A stretch of DNA of 64,000 nt from Callipepla californica brunnescens (GCA_023055505.1 JALIRH010000002.1:42016233-42080232); one strand, 5' to 3'; positions 45,588 through 59,300 are shown, counted from the stretch's first letter. The notes: a model not told the origin generated them from the letters alone. A program made the numbers and translations.

Positions 45588-45822
45588 AGAAGAGAAGAGA
45601 AGAGAAGAGAAGAGAAGAGAAGAGAAAGAGAAGAGAAGAGAAGAGAAGAGAAGAGAAGAGAAGAGAAGAGAAGAGAAGAGAAGAGAAGAGAAGAGAAGAG
45701 AAGAGAAGAGAAGAGAAGAGAAGAGAAGAGAAGAGAAGAGAAGAGAAGAGAAGAGAAGAGAAGAGAAGAGAAGAGAAGAGAAGAGAAGAGAAGAGAAGAG
45801 AAGAGAAGAGAAGAGAAGAGAA
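45588..45822 (+). repeat. AAGAG pentanucleotide array, about 235 bp
   Basis: About 47 AAGAG units are nearly perfect, with one AAAGAG variant near 45625. The array stops exactly where a minus-strand CR1 3' end begins (AGAATGGTTCAGTTGG), so it probably grew from the reversed CR1 tail. Confidence 0.97.
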
Positions 45823-46395
45823 TGGTTCAGTTGGAAGGAACTTTCAAGAATCATCTATTTCAACCAGCTGATGACTTCAGAGCTGAGCGAAAGTTAAAAC
45901 ACGTTATTGAGGGCATTGTACAAATGCCTCTTGATCACTGACAGGCATGGGGAATCAAGCACTTTGCTAGGAAACCTGTTGCAGTTCTAACCACCCTTCA
46001 CGCTAAATAAATAGTTTCCAATCCTCAGTCTTATCCTCCACTGGAAGCTTTGTGCTGTTCTGCTCCTGCCACCAGTTCCCAGAAGCAAGACCCACCACCT
46101 CCCTCTGCTTCCCCTCCTCTGCAGGGACCTGAATAGAGCAGTGAGGTCATCTCTTGTTCTCCTTTTCTTTAGTGTGGACTGCCCAACATCCTCAGCCTCT
46201 CAGGACATGTCCTCCAGCCTTGTTACCACCTTTGTTACCCTGCTCTGGATGCTTTCAAGAATGTTAACATACATTTTGTGTTGTGGAGAAAAGAACTGCA
46301 CACAATATTCAAGATGAGGCTGCACCAACAGTGAACATAGTGGGAGAATCACCTCTTTTAATCAACTGGCTATGCCTTCTTTAATGAGGACAGAT
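45823..46395 (-). mobile_element. Diverged CR1 LINE 3' region
   Basis: TTCAGTTGGAAGGAACTTTC and CAACCAGCTGATGACTTCAG are followed by AACCACCCTTCACGCTAAAT, AGTGAGGTCATCTCTTG, TGCTCTGGATGCTTTCAAG and CACACAATATTCAAGATGAG. This is the antisense order of a CR1. It is more diverged than the copies near 22 or 60 kb, consistent with an older subfamily. Confidence 0.8.
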
Positions 46396-47592
46396 GATGA
46401 AACGTCTTGCAGATACAAATGTTGAGGAGCCATGTCTTTCAAGGTCCTCGTTAATACCCCATGTCCAATGCTCCTTTCTTCCTCCCGTGGGTTTCATGTG
46501 GACCATCACAAGTAGAAATTATGGACAGAGATCCCCTGCTATTCACCTGCCTTTCATTACTTTTTTTTCATTAAGGCCAGATGGAAACCAGAGTATTCTT
46601 TGCCCCGTTCTTTTCATCATTAAACTGCTCTGAACGCTTGTTTTGCACTATTAAATCCAGATTCTTGACTGTTCTCAGGCACTTCCTAGGTCATCTTTTA
46701 ACTCCCTATAAACACTAAGTTCACTAACCCCTGCTGCAGCTACTTCAGTGTATAGAAAAGGCAATTTCTATATTTGAGATGTGGCAACAGATGCAAAGAC
46801 TTACATGAAATAGCAGTATCATCACCCCTAGTTAATGAAACATTTGCAGTAATTAAAAAGCGGTAATGTAATAGATTAGGAGCACATGTTGTCTTTATTA
46901 TGTACAACTATTACACTTGAAGCTTGACTTAATGTTTTACTGCGTTCTACATTTTGGAAGCCTAACACAAAATTAAGAGTCAGGGCTGCTGTTTAAAAAT
47001 CTTAATGAATGGATGCTATTATCTTAATCACCTTTTTACCTTTCATCATTTTATGATCTACATTATCTGTACTATCAATATATTGTGGGTATTGCTATAA
47101 CCCCATAAAGATATGAAACTCGATACATAGGGCATGCCATAAACAAGCATTTCATTAACATAGAGCTCTTCCTTTTTCTTTTTCTTTTTTTTTTTTTTTA
47201 AACATAGTCCCTAGGAAATAACTGTGGCATTCATTTTGCAAGACATGCTCCAGTGAGGTCCACTGCCCAGCACGTAGGACCCAGGGGGCTTTCTGTCCTT
47301 GTCAAAACACCACAGCTTCAGAAACAGCTGCTGAGCTCTGCACCACAGTGTTTTCAGGCCCTCCTGCCCAGCCGCTCTCCAGCATTTCCCACTTTGGATG
47401 GGAAGTATCAAATGGAGCATGCAGAACAGAGAAGACAGTCTTTACTGTGTATCTAATCTCCAGATGGGACCTTTCAGTCTGTTCCTTGGAAAACCCTTGC
47501 AAAAAAAAAGGCTGAAAGGAGTGAGGAAAAACCCACACAATGGCTAAAGGTGAGGCATGGAGAAACAAGCTTGCCTGAGACATAGAGCAATT
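46396..47592. other. Intergenic, no gene recognised
   Basis: No exon is recognised. The part to about 46640 may contain further eroded CR1. A pyrimidine tract with a T-run lies at 47170-47199. Confidence 0.5.
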
Positions 47593-47821
47593 TCATAGAA
47601 ACACAGAATCATAGAATCATAGAAACATTAAGGTTGAAAAAGACCACTAAGATCATCTAGATCAACCACCAACCCATCACCACCATGCCCACTAACCCAT
47701 GTCCCTCAGTGCTACATCTACACAGTTCTTGAACACCACTTCCCTGGGCAGCCTGTTCCCGTGCCTCACTATTCTTTCTGAGAATAGATTTTTCCTAAAA
47801 CCCAACCTGAACCTCCCCTGT
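47593..47821 (-). mobile_element. CR1 LINE, 3' end fragment
   Basis: It starts with three reversed tail units (CACAGAATCATAGAATCATAG), then AAGGTTGAAAAAGACCACTA, CTTGAACACCACTTCCCTGG and AACCTGAACCTCCCCTG, and stops abruptly. Confidence 0.88.
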
Positions 47822-50100
47822 TGATAGTTACCGTGGTTTCTCCAACTTCTGACACTGTTCTTTGGTCAGTGGTAGAAGAAAGAAGTTCTCTATGTGCTAA
47901 CTTAATGTTGGCTTTGTCCAGAAACTTTGTTGCTGGACTGCTAAAAAAATCTCATTTTGGTACCAAAGGCAAAAACGAAAGTGCTTCAACCTACAACTAC
48001 TTCATACTCCTCTTCTGCTTCTAGATTTGCCGGTGAAGAGCACTACATTTCAGCATTACTAGTGGTAGTATGTCATCTTCATTAGTGGTAGCTGTCACCT
48101 TCAGTTTCCATTTAAATGTATTTGCTCAATCTTACCTGTGCTTCTGCTTTTCTGAACTGCTCTGTACAGCAGACCAGAATAAAGTTATCATTTACCTCAC
48201 CAAAAAATATATACTTTCTGAGCTACTTCAGAGAATTTGGATATTGATTAGCTGGGAGTATGATCCCAGTAAGCTGCAAAGCTTGGGGATCTGCTAATGG
48301 AATATCAATACTGCAAAGCTTGCAGGCTGAAAAATCAGGATATACACCTAAAGAATCCTGTGGGATTGTTGTACTTGCTTTTGATGTCTCATTATATTTT
48401 GGTCATCTGACTTGCTATTATTTTTAACTCTTTCACTAACCCTTTTCTAAGGGGAAAATTTTTGGTAAAATCTACCAGAAGCTGAGAAAATATGTTTTGT
48501 GATTCCTGAAAGAGGGCTGGGGTGATCCACCTGTTTGGAGGCTGCCCCTTAATGCTGCTGCAACCTTGATGCACAGAGAGGTTTTACAGCTGGTGAGCTG
48601 TTTCAATGCATCATCTCTTGTGTGAAGTCAGTGACGACTTTCCACTCCTGTTTTTGGAGGGTTGATAGATGAAGCAGTCACAGATGTTCACGAAGATTTA
48701 GCCCAGATCCCTGGACCTAAGAAGTTCTCTCAAGAAATATGTGTCATTTCAGTTTCTTCTGGGGAGAACTGCAGAAAAAGAGGACCATACACATTCCTTT
48801 TATTCTTCCAGTAACCCAGATGCAGCTGTTTCTTGAGAACATTTTGGAGAGGGGGCAGTTATCCCTGCTGTTTACATTCATCTCTATTCAAGGGGTAGCA
48901 AAATTAAGAATTTTTACTAAAAGTCAACAACTTGGGAGGTTCTGGAGCCTGCCACCACCAGGAAGAAAGTAGAGATCTTCTTGCACATTGAATGACTTGA
49001 TTACTAAACACAGACTGTTTACTGTAAACAAGGATCAGTGTGGTTTGGTGGATAATTAATCTACTGATAAGTCTATCTACCTGCAGCTCACCTCCTTCCT
49101 GTACTCTCTAGTTTCTGGCTCTAGTCTATTAACTTTACACATATTTAAAGCATTTATGCTTTTTACTCTATAACTGTTTTCAGTCAGTGGCAAGTCAGAA
49201 TTCTTCCTACTTTCTCAGAGTAGGCTTGTGAATATGAATGTCTTGCTGGCTTGGTTTTAATCTGTGTTCCTTCCTCCAGTATGGAACAGTTCTGCCTCTG
49301 AGCTGTGAGGATGAAGTGCTTGTTACTACAGCCCTGCCTTACATATGTATTTGCTTTTAAGTCTAATTATTTTACACTTTCTGTTACCTGGTAATGAAAT
49401 GCTGTGATAACAGGGCCTGTATAACTACCAATAAGGTCATCTAAACATGCCTCTTTAAGCAGATTTGAATCTCCTTTTATCCTAATCGTAAACTCCACAA
49501 TATTTTGGTGTTTCATTTTATTTGAACCAAATATTTGCCACATCAAATTATTCTGGGGACATCCGACCCTGATCAGGGCAGGGTACCATGCCTAAATGAG
49601 GTCACACACAATCTCCAACATCACCAGCTTTAGGGTGATCATATTCCCCTGGCTCTGAGCAACCCACGCACCTCTGTGCACACTCCTTACATGTCTCTAT
49701 CTCCTGGAAGTAAAACAGCCAAAGGCCTGAAATTAGCCCAACAAGGAAAGAATCTGTGCGCAGTTGTTGCAACATTTTCCATTACAAAGAGGGGGAGCAT
49801 GGAAGTCATCCCTGACATAGTGCAGTAGTTCAAGAATGCCAGATTAACAGATGTAAACATGTAATGCATCAAGTTATCAGATTTGTCTCTTGGTACTCAC
49901 CCTCTTACCTTGGTATCAGCTTCTGTAAATTACCTGGCAACTTCTGAAGGTATTAGAGCTTTCTCTCTTGTGTCTCTAGTAATATTAAGTCTGAAATGAC
50001 TTTCTTATGCTTTAAAAATATCCTAGATCCTTTTTCAAACCTGGCTTAAGTTAATAAGAATGGGCTTAAGTGATTTGGTCAAGCTCTGGGAACTTCAAAA
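47822..50100. other. Intergenic, no gene recognised
   Basis: Unique AT-rich sequence. I see no exon or named repeat. Confidence 0.6.
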
Positions 50101-50275
50101 AGAGCACTGGAACAGGCTGCCCAGAGGGACTGTGGAGGCTCTTTCTCTGAAGATATTCAAAACCCACCTGGACTCTTTCCTGTGCGACCTACTGTTGCGA
50201 ATCTGCTTTGCAGGGGGTTGGACTGGATGATCCGCAGATGTTCCTTCCACCCCCTACGATTCTGTGATTCCATGA
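50101..50275 (+). mobile_element. CR1 LINE, 3' end fragment
   Basis: AGAGCACTGGAACAGGCTGC, CCAGAGGGACTGTGGAGGC, TGTGCGACCTACTGTTGCG, GGGGGTTGGACTGGATGATC, then a tail of CGATTCTGTGATTCCATG. Plus strand, strongly 5' truncated. Confidence 0.9.
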
Positions 50276-53200
50276 AAAACTTGCTAGAAGTTATTCAGAA
50301 CTACTTACATTTATTAAATAATTATGTGGTTGCCAGGTGAGGCAGGTAAGGATGGCAGGTGAGGGCCCCCTCAACAAATGGCCAGTGTGAAGCAGCAGTT
50401 TCTGACCCCTCTTCTTCCCCATGGGGAAGCTAAGCTATGCTCAGTAACCACCACAGTGGTGTGGCTACAGCTCAAGCACAACACCTCATTTCCTCCATTA
50501 CGAGATGTGAGACCAGTTATGAGGTCCACAGACCACAGGTAAGTGTGTTTCTAGGACCTGCATCTCCAGCCTCCTCCTCAGCTGATGGGATTGAGGTGAA
50601 TACTTTTTAGGATCAAGAGTGCTGTGGGCTTATGCCTTCCAAGAAAATATTGCTTTGCTAGAGGATCCCAGCAGAGAATCAGCTTGCTTCTGGGCTGGAC
50701 ACAAATGGATAAATGACACTGATAGTGCCTCTGCCCTCAGGAAACTCACTGTCAAGAGTTTAAACCAGGGCTACTTAATAGATTTTTAGCCATGCCTCTT
50801 GATGGGTAATTTTACAATTATGATTTTATGATTAGGAAGGGAGTGCATAGCTTTCTGCTTTGCCAGGCTACTCTTTCTCATCACAGCACCTCCAGAATAG
50901 GGATCTACAGCCTCTGCCCAGGATATGGGGAGAATAATTAAGAAAACAAAACAACTGCAGAAAGATGGAAAGAGATGGAAGGTATCTATACTCCAAGGAA
51001 CATTTATTAGCCAAAAAAAAAAACAAAAAAACAAGCACAGTAGTAGTTAATAGAGGTAAAGACTACAGCTCTGACAAAACTCCATGCACTTTGCAGCCTT
51101 TGCAAGAGCAGAAGGAGCACTTAAGAACAGAGATAAAGGCTTTTACGGATTTTAGTATTCAGGTTGATCTCTGCTCATTTCTACTTATTGCCAAACTGAA
51201 AAGTAATCTTATAATGGGAGATCATCTCTGCAGTTTTCTAATGCAGAAGCTCCACACAGAAGCTTCTTAACATTGCACATGTAATGTTTTCTAGCTAGCC
51301 TTTGTTTCACAGTTCACAGTTGCTGACAACATCTTTACTACAAAACATCCTACACATCTCTCTAGTTCTTGCATTTATGATGTGCTGAAGTGGTTTTTGT
51401 ACTATTATTTTTGGAAATGTGAGGTTGGGGAAAAATAAACTGCACATTAAAGCTACATTTGAGAATGACTACTTGCCATACTCTCCTCAAAGAGGAGCTC
51501 TCCTAACATATACATGCTCAGGAGTAGAGAGGGAGCAGTAGATCCAACCATGAAGCACCGTGGTCGGTAGAAGAGAACTGTTCCAGCCAGAAAGTGAAAC
51601 AGTTCCTGTACTTCTGCCAAAACAGTTGCTTGATGTGTGCTCCCTAGTAGCTCATAATGGACCACAAACATGCTTTTAAAGTAAGGATAAGGACACACGT
51701 GCTTATAATATTCATAGATGGAACATCCAGAGAATTGAACAAAGAGCCAAAGAATAGCTCAGCTAAAGGGAGATGCAGCGTGCTCCCCAGCACTCTGCTA
51801 ATTAAAACAATGAGTCTCCGAATTACAGTATTTCTGCTTCTTTGGGTATTTAGACACTCAAACTCTTCCAAATAACCGTTCCTCCAACCAGTATGTTGGG
51901 AGAAAAATAGAGCCCTGATCCCAGAAAGTGATGCACATGAGTGGTTCCCTCTCTCCATGAATTCAGTGGATGTTTGTGCAAGAAGAGAACTCAGATGGGC
52001 CATTTGTTTAGGATCTCATAAACCCTATACTAGTGTGGACTGTAATTATTGAAATGTAGAATCTTTTACCCACAGCAGCATCTGTTTAATACAGTTGTCA
52101 CATGTGGTCTGCGTCAAAGCTGCTGAAACCTGTACCTCCCTTTGACTTGGGTGGCCTTTGGTTTCTGCCCTCTCTGTTTTGCATTTAACCTTTATTACAG
52201 TTTTTAAAAATAAGGCCATTTATTCTTGCACTAAAACAAATTTTAGAATTAAATCAGTGGCTATCCAAAGCACTTACCTAATACTTTCTATCCACATATA
52301 TCAATCATATTAAGAGTAGGACACATATGCATTTTGTATCCACTTTTGGCCACTGGAATAATAGAAGCGCACAATGGACAGATGAGACACCCTAGGTCAG
52401 GGCAAGTCAATGGCTTAGAAAGATATTCAGGTCTCCTTAATTTCCCAAGTTTTGTCCACAAGAGAATGTTGCCTTTTATATGAAAGGTACAACAGCAAAA
52501 AAAGAGCTTTTATTCATTTATGGGTAGTAAAAACACAAGTATCCCTGAGGATGACAATAAATTATTAGCCCAAATCTCATGGAAGGTTTTTATGCTGTAT
52601 GATTTGCAACATCCAGCAAAACTCAGCACTTACAGCATTAAGTAATAGAGAGAAATTAAAAGCTATAAGAAAAAAAAAAAGGGGGGGGGGGGAACAAAAA
52701 CCTGTTTTTTTAATAACATATGGGAAGGAAACATGAATCAGTGAGACAGGAAGATGCTAGCAAAAATACTGCAATGGACTGGAAGGACGAAGTCTCTTGC
52801 ACCAAGGTGATGAATTTATATTAATTTATTTATAGCAACAACTGTTACCCAGGTTGGAAGGTGCATACCCATACACACAGAGAAAAACTTCATAAAATAT
52901 ACTTTAGCTTGAGGTAGTTACTTATTGCCTTAATTCCTTAATTGCGAACAGTTCCAACGCAGGAGCCTTGTCAGCCCCACTCCTGCTTTTCACCACTGAT
53001 AGGCCAAATCCATGCTCTTGTTCTCCATATATCCTGTAGCATAAAGTGCAGCATAATTGCAGGTGTTAATTAACTTCACAACCACCAATTCAATAAGCAT
53101 ATAGGTGCAGCTGTTTAGAATACACCTCCACATGTGTCACCTCTAGAAATACGTGAATGACAGGCTAAGTTATTCCAGACCTAGGACTGTAGCAGGAAAC

Positions 53201-55463
53201 CTGTATGGAAATAAATTGCTCTGTGGACTCAAGCCCAGAGGACACAAACTTCTCATTCAGGCAATGAAAACCATCCTTTCAGGTAGGGCACTGAACTCAA
53301 GAGACTCAGGTTCAATTTTCCAGCTGTTCAGCCACAGATTTTTTTGATTTTGAGCAGGTTATATAGACACATCAAAACACAGGTGCAGACAAATCAAAGG
53401 CCATGAAAATTATCTCCCGACATCCTATACAAGAGGTCTTTAATGCCAGAGTTTCTCAGAAACCAGAAGATGCTTCAGGCAGCCACTGAAGCACCAAATG
53501 ATCTCTCTTTGGTCAGCTGCCTGGTGATGAGAGAACTATAAACTGGAGCAAAGGCACTGGGAATTTATCCCGAGAGTCACATATTTCTTTATTACTAATG
53601 CGAGTCAGTATTTAATTCACTTTGATGTTAGGAACCATTCTGAAGCCTGAGCTGTTTTCCCCTGTGTTAATAGAAGGACTCCCATAGCCATCACTGGATA
53701 TGCAGTGGGGCCTGGTGCACAAATAACCAAGACATGTTTTTCATTACTGAGCATGTTATTCACTCTTTGTGCTGACACTGATTTCACGACAAAATTCAGA
53801 AAGGGGTTATGTAGAATATCATTTGGGTTCATGTCTCTGGAGGTGCGTGCACAAAAGCCACTAATGGCACATCCTGGCATCATGCACCACTTTCCCCTAT
53901 TAAAAAAAAAAAAAAAAAAAGAAGTGTTTTCAGTACATTTCCAACCACTTTTGACCCATCTGGTCCCAGAGGGACAAGAGCAATGGAAAACAGAGCCATT
54001 TAGAGAAAGGGCTGTACTGGTGCATTTGGAGGAAAGGTTACCAGGCCAGAACATGCAGTCGCCTTTTATCTAAAAGGGAGATTTCCTTGCTAATGCAAGC
54101 AGGCAATTACAGCTAATTGAAATGGGTTGGGAATTCCAGCCTAAGATCATTGCTGGATATTTTTGTGAAGGCGTGTTGTATGTTGTCAAACTCAGCTTAC
54201 ACTGTAGATGTTTATTCATTCTAGCCCTTCATGTAAATCTCATTTAAAACGTTGCACGTGTTCGAAAAGCATAGTGATAACAGGTCCACTATATAAAGAT
54301 GTTTTACATATAGAAATGTTAGCAGCTTTAAAGACCAAGTTAAGTGAAATATGGCAGTTTTTTCCTACCCAGAAGCCTCATGTCTGGGTTTATATGCTCT
54401 TAAATGTTGGCCAAATGTCCTTTATTGTCCTGCTTCACTTAAATATTTAAAGATGTTTATACTTAAGAACATTTACAGAAATGACAAGCAGAGGCAGGGT
54501 GGGACACAGTGTTTAAGAAGAGTATTTCAGTGTGCCAAATTTTGAATTAAATACTTTTCTGTTCTGGAAAAACAACAATAACTAATCAGTAGTCGCACTG
54601 AGAGGACAAAACTAATAGTCATTAAAATAATAGACTAATCCTGGCAGGATTTTAAATTTGCTCTTTCTGCAATATGATGCATATTGACAAAGAAGTCCAA
54701 AGCAGCTAGACTGTGTAATTCACATCATCTTGCCATCACTCTCACACATGTAACAATTTATCTTCCTTCTAGACATTGTTGATTTTTGTACATTTGAGTC
54801 TCATATTAATGAGGCAAAGAATTCAAAAAAAGCTGAGTGGGGCTCTTAGCAGATCAAATGAAGGAAAAAAAAAATACAGCATTTTCACAAGGAAAATATG
54901 CTATTTATCTAGGTAGCAGCACTGCAAATGTTCTTGCATACACTAAAATGAAAGCTCAAGAAGCACATATTAACATTTACCTGAATACAGCACAAAGACA
55001 GGATTTTTTTCCTTTGTCTTACAGACATTCCCTTCAGGATCTTGTAAACCAATCAAGAAGTTTCAGGAGCACAGTGAATCCTCACAAGTTAAGAAGTAAG
55101 ACTTAGAATTACTTTTACTTGCTCTAACAGCAGCATTCTCTGACACACCAGACATACCCAAAACAAAATGAAATCCTTGCTGGCACACTGTTTCTAAAGC
55201 CATCCAATTCCCCACAGACTATATAAGCATCTACAGATGGAGATGTACCCAGAACTAATCCCTCAGGATCTCTTGGTGGCACTGATGTTATACATCGTTG
55301 CCATAATGCTAAGATTCCAGTGAGCTCTCACTTGCAAATAATGGGTCTCTTCAACAATTACAGAAATCGAGGAGGCCCAAGGACTTAATTTGAATACTAT
55401 GGGGAATGGGTTTTACAGGGCACAGTTCAGGGACAGCAGGAAAGAAGGCAAGCCTGAATGTGG
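50276..55463. other. Intergenic, no gene recognised
   Basis: No exon or transposon is recognised. It holds an A11-G12 homopolymer junction at 52670-52692 and an A-run at 53901-53919. Open frames at 51644-52003 and 53617-54073 have no family resemblance and overlap simple sequence in part. Confidence 0.55.
52670..52692 (+). repeat. A11-G12 homopolymer junction
   Basis: Eleven A are followed directly by twelve G. A pure G12 run is rare in an AT-rich context. It may be real slippage or a sequencing artefact. Confidence 0.9.
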
Positions 55464-55571
55464 TTCTGGGCAGCCTGATCTAGTGGTTGGAGACTCTGCC
55501 CATGGCAAGAGGATTGAAACTAGATGATCTTTGAGGTCCTTTTCAACCCAGGCCATTTTGAGATTCTGTGA
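55464..55571 (+). mobile_element. CR1 LINE, 3' end fragment
   Basis: GGGCAGCCTGATCTAGTGGT, CTGCCCATGGCAAGAGG, GAGGTCCTTTTCAACCCAGG and GAGATTCTGTG are the last about 100 bases of a CR1 on the plus strand. The 80 bases before it may also belong. Confidence 0.85.
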
Positions 55572-55754
55572 AAGATGTAATGGAGGTCTCTGCTGGAAGG
55601 ACAGTGCCTCACCAAGGGTTCAAATAAGCTGAGCTAAGGAAAAGAAAGCCTATTTGCTCTGGCATAGATAAATGGTTGGCTGAAAAATAAGAAAAAAAAA
55701 AAAACAGAGTATGAAGATAAAATACAAGTTTTTTTGGTGGATAGTTGTTACCAG

Positions 55755-56310
55755 AGCAGTCCTACAAGATCTGTACAGGGATCTGTTCAGTTCAAAATAG
55801 CAAAAAGTGATGTGGAAAAAGTTAAAACTAACACAATGAAGACCACAGATGACATACAATTATTTGTGATAGTGAAGGCTGTAAGTGACTCCAAACAGCT
55901 ATGGAAGTATCTCAATTCTGAGTGATGAGGCAATAAAATCACAAATGAAACTCAATGAAAATCACAAATGAAATGTCAATAAATGCAAGTAAGGCACATG
56001 TGGAAGAAAAAAACAACCATCCGTATGACTATACACACAATGATGAACTCTAAATTAGCTATTAGCTCAGGGAATCAGCTATCACAACTCTAGAAAGAGA
56101 TTGGGTAGTCATTATGGATAGTGCTTTGAAAAGTCAGCTCCATAGCAGACAAGTGGCAAATATCGCATTGGGAATTATTAGGAAAGGAACTGAAAATAAT
56201 ACACACAGCATCTGCAGAACATGTTATAAATGCATGGTATGTCTGTATCTTCAATGTCGATGGTAATTTTATTTACTTAGAAGTTCTGAGAGACAAGCAG
56301 TTTTGTAAGT
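55755..56310 (+). mobile_element. Ancient amniote CR1/L3-like LINE, RT region
   Basis: The order of blocks matches the old CR1 type shared by reptiles and birds as I remember it: AGATGACATACAATTATTTG (decayed RT active site), TGGAAGTATCTCAATTCTG, AATGAAATGTCAATAAATGC, AAAGAGATTGGGTAGTCATT, ATGGATAGTGCTTTGAAAAG, GGGAATTATTAGGAAAGGAA and AAATGCATGGTATGTCTG. It is riddled with substitutions and small indels. Much older than the CR1-tail-bearing copies. Confidence 0.7.
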
Positions 56311-59300
56311 AAAAGCCCAGGCTTTGCTGGACACTGGTATGCATGGATTTAGTGAAGACGCAGTTAAGTTATGCTTCAAAGGAGAGGGGGAGCTGCTTTT
56401 ATTTACGAAATGTCTAAGAATCAAATTACATAGGCATGTGTGATGGAAAAAGACATGCGCAAAGATATTATAATACTGTCAAAATCACTGTGACATGTTC
56501 TAAAGACCAGTGGGGTTCAAAAAGGAGCAAATAAGTGGGCCAAGTGTGTCTTAGAAAAAATTATATGCATTCATCAGTTCACGTAGGACTTACTTCCTGT
56601 ATTTTCTTCTGCTTTCAAAGCACAAGTCACTACAGACCATCTTGGAACGTAGTATGTCTATCATACCATTACTATGCATTAGCATCCCCATGTAGAAGAT
56701 CACCTTGTGTGAGTGGGTATAATTTGTACATCAGAAAGCAGAAAAAAATGTGGTACTCTTCTATTATGCCTCTGTGCTATAAATGATCCCTTCCTAGTTT
56801 CCTTTACAGAAAGCTGTAGGAACACCTAATTAGACTCTCGAAGTACATTTAATTGGAAAAGTACTGATTTATATGGAAACTCTCCATTTAAACCTTTGAA
56901 CTGGAGTTCTTACAGTAATGCGACTGTTGATTTTGATGCTGACACCAAAGGTGGCAAAATCATGCTACTAAATGGCAGTCTGAGAAACACTGACTTTGAA
57001 CTTGCACATGATTTGATTGAAAGTCAAAGGCATAAGTCTTGTTAAGTTCAAGCTGACTCTCACTAGTCTATTTTCCTTAAAGAGGAGTTAGGAGATGTTT
57101 GGTCACCAGAACACATCCACACTTTCATTGAAACACTGAATGAGATTTTAAAAATAAACAACTGAAACCCTCTACAAGCAGGCTGTTACATCTATCTATC
57201 TATCTTTCTTGCCAATTAAAGAGAATCCAACTGAAGTTCTTGGTGTTTCTCCACGGACTGCATGGGATTGATAGTTATAAGGATAAATAGATTCACAGAT
57301 AGATACACTGATATATCTGCATCAGTTCCTGTCTCACAAAGGGCTTCACAAATAAACTAAATGCTGTTATGACTGCCTGTACAGGCACAAAAGTCTGACA
57401 GTTGTGTCAATATAATCAAAAACATTATGCCAAACTGAGCAATTTAAAATGCACCTTTTCTATATGGACAAACCCAGACTTGATTATGCACGTTGCATGC
57501 TTTATTTCACAGTGATTTCTTTCTCTTGTTCTTTAATCTGTCAACCAGTTAGCTAGAAAAGGCTAAGAAACAATGTTGGAAGAAAATTCCTTTAAATATT
57601 AATAAATATATATTTGTGCGAGTAATTGCTGCAGTCAGAATCACCTTGGAAAAAAATGCTCCAGATTCTGGAAAATAATTGCCATTGCATACAGAATAAT
57701 GACATGACTGTGTGTCTTATCTAGTAGCTGAAATCACCATTGTGACCCAATTAGCCCATCCAGATAAGAAGTGGAGAGAATCCTCTTTCTGGAAGTTGCA
57801 GAATGCACATTTGTTTGAGGGAATTCATCAGGAAAGAACGCGTGGTATCTATCCATTTGCCATTGTAATTTCCAGGGGTGACAAAGCTTGATTTATTTCT
57901 GCAATGTAGCTGCTACTTGTTTACCCACGTGTTTTGTATGGAAATAAAACTCTTAAAAATGGACAGTTACACTTTTATCATGTAACAGTAACAGAAAATA
58001 CACAGTCAAAGCTAAGTTATGTTCATGCTGTAGCAACATAACTTTCATACTATGGTTAATCTTGTGGTGTGTTTTTCATCTCTCAGAAGGAATTTGCTTG
58101 AGTTGTACAAAGCCCCTCATTTTCCCTCTCTGTTTTACTCTCCCTTTTCGCATAATGGTGTGGTTATAAAGTAGGAAGCATACTATACAAAAGAGCCTCA
58201 GAATGAGGTTCTGCTTCAAAGATATATTACAGCAATACTCCAGGAGAGCAAGCTACCAATTACATAGTGGGAAGAGTTGGTGATTGGTCTTCTTATTCAA
58301 AACACGACGGGAGAAAGAAAGAGCCAAAGAATGGATCCTGCACTGCTGGAGAGGGCAGCTCAGTCAGTGAGGGGGGAATTGCTCATCTTGCCCTCTGCCA
58401 GGAAGCAGTAGGAAAGCTTCTGGTAATGCTAAAATTGTTTTTGTTTTTGTTTATCTAGAAGGAAGATTTTCCACAGAAGGTTAAGTTTTGCACCTGCTTT
58501 AGCACAGGTTGAATGATCCAAATGAATACTCTTGTGTTAGATAATTCAGAGACAATGGAGAAAATCTACATTTTTCAACCGCAGTATCTTTTTATGTAGT
58601 GGTGGAAAAACGCATATTCTTTGGCTCCACTAACAATCTGAATCTCATTTAAACTAATGTTTCTTCCACCTGCAAAAAGCTACAGATAAATCCAGTGAAC
58701 ACATGCTGTTCATGAAGCTCTTTCTTTAAATAAAAAGCAGTGGGGTCATATACAGTTACTGTTGCTTTGCTCCTGAAAGCACTGTGACTCGTTAAAGATG
58801 CTAGGAGAGTTAGCAGAGTATGTGGCTCTGAAGCATGCCCAGGAGCCTGGGATTTAATTGCTTTCCATCTCAGATCTCCTGAATGTTTCCATACTTTTGC
58901 TACTCAACTGTTCTTCCTCCACTACATCAAGATAGCAATCCTATCTTCTCGGATGCTGACCAGGACAAAATATGTTAAAAAATGAGGTACTGTGGCACAG
59001 AGAGTATAAGGATGGCCCATTATTTATTGCAACATGCACAATTCTTGGCTTCCAGGAGCACCTATACTGAGGGGTACCTTATATTTGGCAGATGGGAGCA
59101 GAGTGATAAGCTCAAACACCCTCCTGGAATGAGATCTGTAATACATCAAAGGTATCAATCATTGTAACGCTTTTCTGTCTCCTTAAACTCCACATAAAAT
59201 CTTAACAAGAGTGTAGTTTCAACAGATTTCTCTGAAAGAGATCTGGACAATGCACTGGATACTTAACTGAAATAAACCATGATATACCTAGTGAAAGTAT

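Noticed and set aside
45528..45897. Open frames of about 107 codons on both strands (EEKRR and LLFSS repeats)
   Set aside because: They are translations of the AAGAG array and not genes.
53617..54073. Opposing open frames of 145 and 122 codons
   Set aside because: They overlap each other across an A-run (poly-Lys/poly-Phe) and have no recognisable domain.
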